A stretch of DNA of 21,098 nt from Entrophospora sp. SA101 (GCA_958430865.1 CAUDNR010004064.1:42831-63928), one strand, 5' to 3'. Positions 10,219-18,430 are shown, counted from the stretch's first letter. Numbers and translations are program-made. The notes: generated from the sequence alone by a model not told the origin.

Positions 10219-10685
10219 CTACTTGGTGTCTACAATGCAAAATAATTTTACTACTTCATCAACATTTTTATCAATCACCGTTTTAGTTTTCCATTGAAGC
10301 ATCCTTTTAATATTACCATGAACTCTTGCTAAAAGACCATTGTTTACCAAGTGATTTCTGATATTCCCAAAATAAGTTCTACCAATCCCTAACATATTGA
10401 GATAAGTTTCTTGGCAAAATAGTGTATTATGATAGAAATTTCTTTTATTAAATCTGGTTTTCTTTTTAAGGCGTCTACTAGTGCATATTGATCCACCATC
10501 CATTGCTTTAAGTTTGCCCATTAAAAATATGTCTTGTTGGACTTAGAAAGAGCTTTAAAGGATTTCCTTAATTCCGCAAATTGTTCATTGGGGATTCTTG
10601 AATAACAACCATAATCATAACCTTTTTCTAAAAAGCTAATCGTCTTTCCATATTCATTAGAACCATTATACTCATTACTTTTCAT
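10219..10685 (-). pseudogene. DUF7869-like transposon protein, N-terminal fragment
   Basis: Two frames joined at a likely one-base loss. A 54-codon part starts at ATG 10685 (MKSNEYNGSNEYGK ... ELRKSFKALSKSNKTYF) and ends in TAA at 10523-10521. It overlaps the ATG of the following 100-codon part (MGKLKAMDGGS ... ETYLNMLGIGRTYFGNIRNHL ... ARVHGNIKRM ... KTKTVIDKNVDEVVKLF), which stops at 10219. From memory, the pattern of a STYLN-type segment, an xYFxNIxxHLxxxGL helix and an RVHGNxKRxxxxK motif is the N-terminal region of a large protein family repeated many times in Rhizophagus. Its later part is now called DUF7869 and it is probably transposon-encoded. The rest of the protein, with its DNxxGQNKNN-type motif, is absent here. 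Function in transposition is an inference from repetitiveness and family context. Confidence 0.65.
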
Positions 10686-10716
10686 ATACCTATAACCCTA
10701 TATATATAATTTTTTT

Positions 10717-10753
10717 ATGTTCACTTTGTATGGTTTTGTTGTAACGTTCCCCA
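10717..10753. repeat. Copy 2 of the ATGTTCACTTTGT repeat
   Basis: Same block as at 3202-3238 (ATGTTCACTTTGT, then GGTTTTGTTG-AAC, ending CCCCA). It sits 32 bp upstream of the start of the DUF7869-like fragment, on its 5' side. It could be an element end or a promoter part. No clear target duplication was found around it. Confidence 0.5.
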
Positions 10754-11471
10754 CTTGAATATCGTAGTAAACAAATTTGTTATGTTGATTCACAATGCTT
10801 CGGATGATTGATATCAAATTCATTTCTTATTAAATAAAGAAATATCAAAAAAATTTATCATATTACTCTTCCAAATAAACTATATAATATAATACTTAAA
10901 GATATCAAGAAATAACAACCATAAGTTCTACTTTAACGATTATAAATGCAATATTTGAAATATCGTCATCATGCAATACAAAAGTCACGTCGCCAAAGTT
11001 TCCACAATACGTATATACGAATATGATCCCTCAATGAGTAAATAAATTAATTTTTTTGTGTGCAAACCAAACGTATTGGTTTCAAAATCCACAACACAAA
11101 GCAAGATTAAAGCGAAGAGTAGGTAAGTGTCAATGATCTAAATACTCTCATTATCAATTGAAATCAATAAATCTTCACATATCATTACCATCAACAAATA
11201 TTTATTGGTGCATCAAATCCATTAACAACAACAATACATTATACAGATAACTTGTCATAGAGATGAAAACAAGTTTTTTTTGGAGTCTTCAGGTTGGGCT
11301 CTTTCTAATTTTCTAACATTTAGACAAATGGATATAATACATATTGTGAAACTTTAAAAACTTATAAAAAGGAGGCTCAAATGAACTAAAGTTAAAAGCA
11401 ATTCCTGCGCTTGATGAATTCGAGGTTAAGTGATATATTTATTTATTTATTTATTTATTTATTTTTTGCAG
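10754..11471. other. Intergenic AT-rich region with ATTT microsatellite
   Basis: No supported gene to about 11380. A short frame ELKLKAIPALDEFE (about 11380-11424) ends at a donor-like GAG|GTTAAGTG. It is followed by a (TTTA)n microsatellite (about 11436-11463) and an acceptor-like TTTTTTGCAG at 11462-11471, so this may be an intron of an eroded gene continuing to the right. Confidence 0.4.
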
Positions 11472-11548
11472 TAAAGCATATCTGGGAACATTTCCAAGCC
11501 GAAGGAACACAACATTACAACATTTGGATCATCGTGTCAGCTTGTTGA
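11472..11548 (+). pseudogene. Possible BED-finger-like exon remnant
   Basis: After an acceptor-like TTTTTTGCAG one frame reads KHIWEHFQAEGTQHYNIWII, then VSAC and a TGA. The xxIWEHF pattern resembles the start of BED-type zinc fingers, which begin with a W..HF motif followed by C..C and H..H/C. The rest of the finger cannot be read cleanly. It may be an upstream part of the 11653-12056 gene or chance. Confidence 0.2.
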
Positions 11549-11652
11549 GTAACCATTGTGTTCAATGTTTGCTGTTAATAGTTTTTACTACATAATCATG
11601 CTCACAATGCTTGGCAATCAGAGTAAATCTCTAACTACCTTTTTTATAAAAT

Positions 11653-12056
11653 ATGAAGGAAAGGATTCTCGATTTCTGGAAAGATGTTGAATTAACCAAA
11701 AAAAGAAAAAAATAATGTGAAATCTTAGAAGATTTAGATGTAAGTAATTACTTCAATCCTCAACTTCTATTCTATCCTAATAATACTTAACCTAGAATCT
11801 CTTAGTTTGAATTCACTTTGGATCGTACAATGGAACACAATAAAGAAGTGGAAGAAAACCGAAAACTAAAGCGTATCTTTGAAAATCATGATGGTAAGAG
11901 CAGAATACATGAATACTTAATAATGTGAACAAAAACTTGATAATAAAATAGCAACTGTCTTTGGAAGACGATCCATTGATTTTTACATCATCTCAAGGGT
12001 CAAATTATATTAGAAGGTCACCACCCACTTCACCACAATTCAAATTATTGCAATAA
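11653..12056 (+). CDS. Small three-exon hypothetical protein, one in-frame stop
   Basis: Exon 1 (11653-11739) reads MKERILDFWKDVELTKKRKK, one TAA at 11713-11715, then CEILEDLD. Intron 1 (11740-11805, 66 bp) has a perfect GTAAGT donor and a CTTAG acceptor preceded by a CTTAAC branch-like site. Exon 2 (11806-11893) reads FEFTLDRTMEHNKEVEENRK and LKRIFENHD. Intron 2 (11894-11967, 74 bp) has GTAAGA and GGAAG borders. Exon 3 (11968-12056) joins in phase (G plus AC) to read DDPLIFTSSQGSNYIRRSPP and TSPQFKLLQ, then TAA. About 87 codons in all. The frame stays open across both introns, which is unlikely by chance. The TAA follows an A-rich run, so it may be a real disabling change, a sequencing or assembly slip, or a sign that the start lies downstream at M 11830. 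Family not recognised. The charged centre and the S/P-rich end suggest a soluble, partly disordered protein, or the end of a larger gene. Confidence 0.5.
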
Positions 12057-12176
12057 TATGATTTTCATTTTTTAAAAAAACAGCATATTTATGATGATAA
12101 AACATATAAGATAGAAAAAAAGGACCAAAAACCAAATCCGCCCATAGACACAACTCTAAATATCAATATTGATATG

Positions 12177-12265
12177 CCTATGTGTATTTAAAACTTAGAC
12201 ACTAAAGCGCGTTTTTATTTTATTAATAATATCACGCGCAATTAGCAAAGATCAAAAAAAAGTAT
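12177..12265. repeat. Dispersed repeat, copy 2
   Basis: GCCTATGTGTATTTAAAACT, then TAGACACTAAAGCGCG, a TTTTATTTTATTAATAAT part and an A-run. It is similar to 8735-8830 and oriented the same way. Confidence 0.4.
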
Positions 12266-12291
12266 ATCAAATTAATACACACACTCTCTGT

Positions 12292-12338
12292 AGCCTATGT
12301 ATGTTTCAAACTCGGGCATTAAAGGCAATGTGAACGCG
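12292..12338. repeat. Dispersed repeat, copy 3 (partial)
   Basis: GCCTATGTATGTTTCAAACT, then CGGGCATTAAAGG and a GAACGCG end. It matches the first part of the 12177 and 8735 copies. It lies about 117 bp after copy 2, so this may be a local tandem pair. Confidence 0.35.
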
Positions 12339-13698
12339 ATTTGATTTTTTCTTTTTATGAAATGCATATTAAAGAAGAAATATTAGTAAAATTTGTAATA
12401 GTTGTATATAGTAATAATAAAAGAAATATCAGTAACAAATTAACTATTGAAATTTTCTCCATGGCATAAAATACTAGTACCATATTATATATACTATATA
12501 TACAAAATAAGTCATTCCTGTAAGTAAATATTAATTCATAAAAGATGTTAGATGTGCTTCATGATTTAATGTTGTATAAAAATAATATTTAATTCAAGTA
12601 TTTAACATTAGACATCAATGTCAATTTTTTTGGAAAGCATGAATGTTTTGTATGATGCTAAAACAATCATAAATATCGTAGAAATTCAACAACTTTGAGT
12701 TCTCTCAGAAGAAAAATAAATACTCATTTAACATTCTAATAAAATAAACTCTAATAGAATCATTATTTTGAAAATTAATCCTTAAATAAAAACAACGCTT
12801 TTATTTTCTTTGTTTACAAGTGTAATGCCTTGGTAAAAAACCTCGTTTTATTTTCTTTAGAGAGCAAACAAAAGTTAGGTCAACTAGTGAGCGTTAGCAA
12901 CAATTGTAATTTGCTTTAATGAGTAAGAAAGGGTTAGGACTAACGTTGGTTAACTAGTAAGTGTTAATGAAGTATTTGTCTGAAGGTTAATTGAAAATAC
13001 TTTATAATCATAAATGTAAGGTGTTAAACAAGCCTACTTGAGTTGTTTTGTAAGTGAGTTTGCAATTAGCCAAATAAATATAATAACTGAAATAAACCGG
13101 TCATAAGTGAATTAAAAAAGCCTTTGAGCTTTGTAAAAGAGCCACATCTATTTACTTACAGTTATCTGGTACCTTAAAGAAGCTTTCTAGCTACGAAAAG
13201 TTATTCATGAACTTATTAATTGACTAGCATCAAATTATTGAAAATAGTTAAGCCGTAATTGACATCACCCAAAAAAGCTACGTTGCAATATCACCATTTA
13301 ACAAGAATTAGAAAACTGTAAAAAGTTTATTACTTCAAAATATTATTATAATTTAACTTAAGAAATGGAACAAAAATAAAATACAAAGATAAGTAATTAT
13401 AACATATAAATATATAGTGGAGATTAAATTAGTCATTCATCGATTATTATTAGAATCTAAAATAAATAAAAAATATTGTTAGTAATAATTAATGGATAGT
13501 AAGTTCCAATTAATTAATTAATAATAAAAATTTTATTCACCTTCAGCATTTAAGAGAAGAGAGTTAAAATCAAGATCATTTAATGAACTATCATTGCTTG
13601 TATAACTTTTAAAGCTTCTAGATTTAGCAATCTCTTCATCTAATATTCTACTTTTATGGTATGCGCCTGGATGTGATTTGTGTACTTGTTGCAAATCA

Positions 13699-13711
13699 CT
13701 ACTACCACTAG
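13699..13711. repeat. Target-site duplication, left copy
   Basis: CTACTACCACTAG directly left of the 233-bp element. The same 13 bases follow its right end at 13945-13957. Kinase B has the sequence once (near 6510-6522), giving an uninterrupted control. The true duplication may be shorter (8-11), since the site is itself a CTA/CCA repeat. Confidence 0.75.
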
Positions 13712-13944
13712 CATAATGGACACTCATTTTGTGCAACAGTCATTTGTATAATAGTCAGGCGGTTACACAGAGTCCGTTGCTTCTGAAACTTCACTAGAAT
13801 ATAGCTGTAGCCTCTCTAAGTCCAGATCATTAGCAAGATCAAAATTATCTCACACTTTTATATAATCAAACTTATGCAAGAACTTTCACCATAACATATG
13901 TTATGTTGATCATTTTTTTGTGATCTGCAACAGTGTCCACTATG
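13712..13944. mobile_element. 233-bp MITE inserted in kinase pseudogene C
   Basis: Non-autonomous DNA element with short terminal inverted repeats CATA(A/G)TGGACACT (13 bases, one mismatch), no coding capacity and a 13-bp flanking duplication. Its interior includes a perfect 14-bp palindrome ATAACATATGTTAT at 13891-13904. It splits the region encoding the serine/asparagine spacer before the conserved QQVHKSHP tail of kinase C. Kinase B has the uninterrupted site. Superfamily is uncertain. A duplication of 8-11 or more bases would suit a MULE- or hAT-related source, but the ends match neither clearly. Confidence 0.8.
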
Positions 13945-13957
13945 CTACTACCACTAG
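13945..13957. repeat. Target-site duplication, right copy
   Basis: CTACTACCACTAG, pair of 13699-13711. Confidence 0.75.
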
Positions 13958-15316
13958 TAGTATTATTGCTACTATTATTACCATCAATATAATTGATGAT
14001 TTCTTTCAATTTATTATTAGCAAAAATAAAAAGCTCATTAATAGTTGGCCTTTTTGATGGGTCCACATCCCAACACATCTGCATAATTCGTGCATAGTCA
14101 TCAGGCATTCCAAGTAATATTGGTGGTCATAAACTTTCTTCATATATGTCAAAAATTAAACAATGATTGTGAGCTCTATCATCAAATGGTGGATGACCTG
14201 CAAATATTTCCCACATTGACATCCCAATGCTATATACAGTATATCTGATTCTTTTGTGTTCTTTTCACCTCTAAGTAACTCAGGCGCAACATATGATACA
14301 ATTCCATAGACTTTATTTGATGATTTTTCATCAACTGGTCCACATAATCCAAAATCTGCAATATAACAAATACCTCCTTGCAATAATATACTACCACTAT
14401 GTAAATCACAATGGATTAAATCTTTTTGATGTATATTATATAATGCATTACATAAATACCTAAAGATTACAATTCTGTCTTTTAATGTTAAATTTAAATG
14501 ACTTTTTTTCAAATGACCTCTTAAATTTCCATCTGATAAATAAGCAAAACTATTGCATAATTTATCTGGGAATTTAGTTATGCCATAGCAAGGAACAATT
14601 GTTGTTGCTTTGATTTTACAATAATTCATTGCCTGGAATTGAATATAAAATCAATTAGTATTATATAACATAATATTGTTTTAAAATGACAACTACCAAC
14701 CTCATCAAAAAAGCCTTTTCCTGGATTACTTGAATTATTTAAACTCTTTAATACTACATTTTGCCCTCCAAATAACTAAATTCCTTTTTATTTTCATCAT
14801 AATCAATTATTTCTCCTCTTTTCCATATCGCAGTATAAATTGAACTAAATCCACCTTCAGCTAACTTTGTTACTTTTTCAAATTGCTCAAAAGGTATCCA
14901 TTCTAAAATACGAGATGGTAGAGATGATTTCATTTGGCATTTTTGAATAAAATCATCAATTACATTATTTCCATATGTCCAGGTAATGAAAAGATTCTGT
15001 AATTGTAAACTGATGCAACCTTCACAGAATCTATCAGAGTATCTTGTCAATTTACACCTGTTACATTCTTTTGGTTTTCCTGATTTATGTATTACATTAT
15101 TTGATTCAGTATCATAAATAAACCTTTCTTTACAAAATTCTTTGTTGTTTTTGATTAATGAAAAAAAATAATCTTTTCTATTTTTTTCATCAGAATTAAC
15201 CAACATTGCATTATTATATATTTCATTACGAATTTTATACACAAATTTCCTTCTTTTTATTGGTATTGATTTTAATAAATTATTATGACATTTTATAAAA
15301 ATAAATGTATATTAAT

Positions 15317-15772
15317 GGGTGCCTTCAAAAATTATTATATTGAGATTGAGATTGAATATTTGATTGGATTGAGATTGGATTGAAATTGAAATTTTCAATC
15401 CATGATCAAAAATTATTTTATCAAGATGATTGACAATTATTAATTAAAAATGGAATTTTTATGTCTCTTTTCTCTTTTATTAATCATCAAAGAAATGAAT
15501 TGGACCTTGAACTTACAAATACAAATGCTAATGATTTTAGTATTGATGTCTTTTGTTTTTGGGTACTTCAATATTTTCCATTTTTTTTTATTATTTTGTT
15601 TGTTTATTTTTTCAATCTTACTACCTGACCTAGATTGAAATTTCATATTAAAATTCGATCTCAATCTCAATCTCAGATCGAAATCAATCTCAATATGGAA
15701 ATTTTTGAACGCAGATCGAAATCAATCTCAATCTCAATCTCAATCTCAATCTAATAATTTTTGAAGGCGCCC
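15317..15772. mobile_element. 456-bp MITE upstream of kinase pseudogene C
   Basis: The ends are inverted copies: GGG(T/C)GCCTTCAAAAATTAT, continuing into ATTGAGATTGAG for about 34 bases with two mismatches. Next to both ends lie arrays of the hexamer ATTGAG/CTCAAT, and a partial inner copy of the terminus (GGAAATTTTTGAACGC) lies near 15696-15711. The centre (15440-15640) is T-rich, and the frames in it carry no recognisable motif. Flanking bases are AAT on both sides, at most a 3-bp duplication, which would fit a Harbinger-like element, but classification is weak. It lies 25 bp upstream of the C start codon and separates the gene from its ancestral 5' flank. Confidence 0.75.
15690..15765. repeat. 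ATTGAG hexamer array
   Basis: CTCAAT repeated in tandem (five units in the right arm near 15725-15752) with related units at 15340-15385 and 15658-15690. When translated on the minus strand it gives an RLRLRL run, which is a by-product of the repeat. Confidence 0.7.
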
Positions 15773-16398
15773 AATATATATATTTAAAAAATTTGACTGA
15801 TCTATATAATTGAATTGTGTGTAACAAACAAATCCTATTTTTGGGGGGTTTAATTTTGATTTCCATTATCAATCGTTGAATAGTTGAACCAACTTCTATA
15901 AAATTTAGAAAATTCAGATGATTTTCTTGATTCAATATATTTCGTCATTATCCATTGTCTTCATCATCAACTATTAGCAATCTGTCAAGAAAATGCGATA
16001 CAATAATTGCATTTGTATTATATACGACGTCTTAAAAATTTTATGTATATTTGCATTTCATAATCTCTATTATAGCACAATACTTATTAGGCAACGGAAC
16101 CTTGATATTGATATTAATATTAATATTATAATTGAGAAAATTTTGGTACTGATCTACGGAATTTAGATAATAGTTATCCTTTGAAAATGAAAGAGTACTA
16201 GTTGTTGTTGATGATGGTGTTGATGCTCATAAGCTACTTTTGATATTTGTTGTCGATGTTGATGTTTGTCAATATTAGCAAAATTATCTTTTTGAACTAT
16301 ATAGTATAATGTTTTTATCAATTTTATTACTATGATACCGCGCGTATTATTTTTTTGGAAAGTATTTCTGAATTTGCTATTGAAAAAAAGGAAACTAC
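15773..16398. other. Intergenic AT-rich region
   Basis: No gene seen. The first 60 bases resemble the 5' flank of kinases A and B. It contains a short (ATATTA)n stretch (about 16105-16130) and GATGTTGATG-type repeats (about 16205-16270). Confidence 0.5.
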
Positions 16399-16494
16399 AG
16401 TCGTATCTCTCTATGTGAGGACCCTGTCGGGAACATAGTAACTTTTTCTAAAACGATCTTATAGATAAATGGAAGCATTTTTCTATAAGCTTAA

Positions 16495-16502
16495 TAAAGT
16501 AT
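16495..16502. repeat. 8-bp target duplication of hAT MITE, left
   Basis: TAAAGTAT, repeated exactly at 17101-17108 on the other side of the element. Confidence 0.8.
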
Positions 16503-17100
16503 TAGAGCTTGTATCTGTATAACTGATTTTTCAGATATCTGGAGATATCTGGAGATATTTGTCAGATTTCAGATAAACAAAATTTATTTCAGATCAAATT
16601 TCGGATAAGATTTCAGATAAATCAGATAAGATTTCAGATATCTGAATTTATCCGAATTTATTTGTTTGTACTATATGAGTTTTTTTTTGTATGATAAATA
16701 ATTTTTGTAAATAATTAATTACAATAATGTTAAAAAATAATATTATAGACTTGTTTGATTCTGATGATAATTTCGAACAATAAAATATTAATGATATAGT
16801 TTTAGAATCTAATAATTCAACATCTAACACTAATGATAGTAATATTAATATTTGAAACTCAACAGATATCCGAATATTCAGATATTTGAAACTCAACGGA
16901 TATCCGAATATCCGGATATTTGAAACTTGACTGATATCCGAATATCTGAATATTTGAATTAGACGGATATCCGGGTATGTTTTAACAGCTAAAATCCGGA
17001 TTTCAAATGGCTTTGATAATATTCGGGTCAAATAACAGATATGATTGTGTAATAACAGATCAGATACGGATTAAGGGTCAGGGTTCGGATACAAGCTCTA
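16503..17100. mobile_element. 598-bp non-autonomous hAT element
   Basis: Terminal inverted repeat TAGAGCTTGTATC(T/C)G at both ends and an 8-bp duplication TAAAGTAT, both hallmarks of the hAT superfamily (ends of the form YARNG, 8-bp duplications). The subterminal DNA is packed with variants of GATATCCG/CAGATATCTG in both orientations (16535-16645 and 16864-17040), as expected of transposase-binding repeats. The centre (about 16660-16850) is plain AT-rich. A 127-codon minus-strand frame within it (17031-16648) is produced by the repeats and is not a transposase. Movement would need an hAT transposase from elsewhere. It is inserted inside an older pogo-like sequence. Confidence 0.85.
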
Positions 17101-17108
17101 TAAAGTAT
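17101..17108. repeat. 8-bp target duplication of hAT MITE, right
   Basis: TAAAGTAT, pair of 16495-16502. Confidence 0.8.
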
Positions 17109-17237
17109 ATGTTTTCATAAAGAGGTTTTTGTATAATGTTCTTACATGGAGGGTTCTTATATGGTTCCAATTTGTTGTTGTTTAATTTGTCTATAAGTTC
17201 ATTCTTCTATATATAAGTTCTTTGATTTACCGTAAAT

Positions 17238-18204
17238 AAAGCAAATGATTATCAAGATTTGCAATATTAAAATTCCATAAACTAAAAATTTTCATCAAAA
17301 ATGGTAGTGGTATCTACAGATATTGTATCAATAGTAGCATTAGTAGTATAGTTTGAGTTGTTATAGATCATTGACATTATTAGCGTTGGATGATTTATTT
17401 GAAGAAAGTTCGTTTCTCATAAAAATCTTTAATTCAATTTAAATAATTCATTTATTTATTTGTAGAAAATAAAGCATTTTTATTTGGATTACTATTACGA
17501 GAGGATCCCGCAAACTATATAGATAGGTTACTGCCACAGCTGGGTCAAATATCTAAAAATTCTATGCAATGTTGGTAAAAATTACCAAAATTGGAAAGAT
17601 TGTCTATCACAATGTGGGTCAAACCCTATATCAAACCGTGATTTTTGTATGTAACCTATCTATATAGTTGGCGGGTCCCATTATGAGCATAAAATATAAA
17701 ATAAAGATTTGAAATGAACAAATCAAATTAGATTCGCATGTGTACATGATGAGTGCTATATAGTTAAACCAATCACACAAAAAATGTGCTCTTTAGAGTG
17801 TGAATGCAAGAGAGGGAGATTGTTATTATTATAATAATATTGCATAACAATTTAAATCGTGATTTTGATAAATTGCAGAGCCTTGTTGGGATGTAATTGT
17901 TCATCAATCATTTTGTAAGCAAATATCTCTGCTAATTAGGCATCAATTATTTCCCTCAATTGTTTTATTTTTTTTGATTCTGTTTTTGTATTTTAACTAT
18001 TGTTGGTAAAATCGTCCATAGTTCAAGCATAAGCAGAATCTCCTTTGGTTTCTGACTCTTCAAGATATTCTTGCTTTTGGGCTAGTTCTTCAGTTTTGAT
18101 ATTTTATGCTTCTTCTGTCAATCCTGTTTCTGTCTTTTCTTGTTTTAATCATCTACCTTCCTAAACTATTTATTATAAGCAAACATTTCTTGGATTTCTG
18201 CTAA
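17238..18204 (+). repeat. Large inverted repeat, left arm (967 bp)
   Basis: The reverse complement of 20132-21098. Both arms are 967 bp long within the window, and I saw no mismatch or gap over the stretches compared, so divergence is very low. Position p in this arm pairs with 38336 minus p. The right partner runs into the window end, so the repeat may continue to the left of 17238 in reality. The arm holds a 178-bp MITE and part of a decayed coiled-coil frame. Confidence 0.95.
17502..17679. mobile_element. 178-bp MITE in left inverted-repeat arm
   Basis: Inverted ends AGGATCCCGCAAAC / GGGACCCGCCAAC, both followed by TATATAGATAGGTTAC. It is flanked by ATTACGAG (17494-17501) and ATTATGAG (17680-17687), an 8-bp duplication with one C-to-T difference. 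It also has an inner inverted pair, GGGTCAAAT near 17543 and a TTTGACCC-type motif near 17605-17625. Non-coding. The 8-bp duplication suits a hAT-like source. Confidence 0.65.
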
Positions 18205-18351
18205 TTTGGCAGTCAATTCTGGGCATTCCTCTTTTTCTAATGCTAATTCGTTAATTTCCTTTAATATTAATAATATCATAATTTCAATGAAAAATTTTTT
18301 TAACCTTTCTAAAAGCCTCGATCTTTTTAACGAAATTCTGCAGTTACTCAT
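17852..18351 (-). pseudogene. Decayed coiled-coil-like coding region
   Basis: On the minus strand 18351-18166 reads RSRLLERLKKFFIEI ... EINELALEKEECPELTAKLA and EIQEMFAYNK, then TAA. After a frame change the reading continues as LKQEKTETGLTEEA, NIKTEELAQKQEYLEESETK, TMDDFTNNS, KTESKKIKQLREIIDA, LAEIFAYKMIDEQLHPNKAL, with four in-frame stops (three TAA, one TGA), ending near 17852. The charged, heptad-like E/K/L/Q pattern suggests a coiled coil. The frame crosses the inner boundary of the repeat arm at 18204 without a break, so this copy is more likely in its original context than the right-arm copy. Family not recognised. Confidence 0.5.
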
Positions 18352-18430
18352 CTACAATTTTAATCAATGGCATTTCTCACTTTCTTTTTTGAATATATCT
18401 TTTCAATGATACATAAGATTGATTATCTCT

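Larger units (their letters stand above)
12057..13130. other. Intergenic AT-rich region with short repeats
   Basis: No gene supported. It holds diverged copies of the dispersed repeat (12177-12265 and 12292-12338). It also has two related segments, GGTCAACTAGTGAGCGTTAG near 12878-12897 and GGTTAACTAGTAAGTGTTAA near 12946-12965, in direct orientation 68 bp apart. Confidence 0.5.
13533..15291 (-). pseudogene. TKL-type protein kinase C, pseudogene
   Basis: Third kinase paralogue, closest to B, with the intron at the same place (14700-14633, 68 bp). It has many independent breaks. The expected start ATG (15291) is followed by TCA and then TAA at codon 3. A frame change lies before the YKIRNEIYNN segment. 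A lost A near 14770 breaks exon 1 in the FSYFGMQ region. An extra 7 bp (a duplicated TATACAG-type unit near 14235) breaks subdomain IX. CGA has become TGA in the LRPPIL segment (about 14130). Finally a 233-bp element splits the tail. Preserved marks are the CxxC-x9-CxxC ribbon, LAEGGFSSIY, HCDLHSGS (Ser for the metal-binding Asn), DFG (not DLG as in A and B), APELL, and CWDVDPSKRPT. The tail keeps the longer ending (NDLDFNSLLLNAEGE) that B has lost. Not functional. Confidence 0.92.
13131..15316 (-). repeat. Kinase duplication unit C
   Basis: Carries pseudogene C plus about 400 bp of 3' flank that aligns with 5949-6388 next to kinase B. At its 5' end the similarity to the A and B flanks runs to about 15316, where the 456-bp element starts. 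It seems to resume after 15772 (TTTAAAAAATTTGACTGATC versus TTTTAAATTTTTGACTTGATC in B). Confidence 0.65.
16399..17190. mobile_element. Possible pogo-like MITE, interrupted and truncated
   Basis: TA followed by CAGTCGTATCTCTCTATGTG at the left, then GGACCCTGTCGGGAACATAG. This resembles the ends of pogo/Tigger-type (Tc1-mariner) elements, which start CAGT and insert at TA. After the nested hAT element the sequence continues with CATAAAGAGGTTTTTGTATA and GTTCTTATATGGTTCC, typical of the right half. A proper right end and second TA were not found, and the right limit given is approximate. Confidence 0.35.

Noticed and set aside
9452..10753. TGGGGCAT at 9452 and the inverted TGGGGAACGTTACAAC at 10753 as the two ends of one element
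   Set aside because: The match is only about five to eight bases and no target duplication flanks them. The left point also lies inside the decayed plus-strand coding region.
15440..15935. Three frames (15440-15670 -, 15450-15638 +, 15690-15935 -)
   Set aside because: They fall in or across the 456-bp element. The first two are antisense to each other and T-rich, and the third contains an RLRLRL run from the hexamer array.
16648..17031. 127-codon minus-strand frame
   Set aside because: Lies wholly inside the hAT MITE and is produced by GATATCCG repeats. It has no transposase motifs.
18206..18409. 67-codon plus-strand frame
   Set aside because: Antisense to the charged coiled-coil remnant, whose other strand looks more protein-like.
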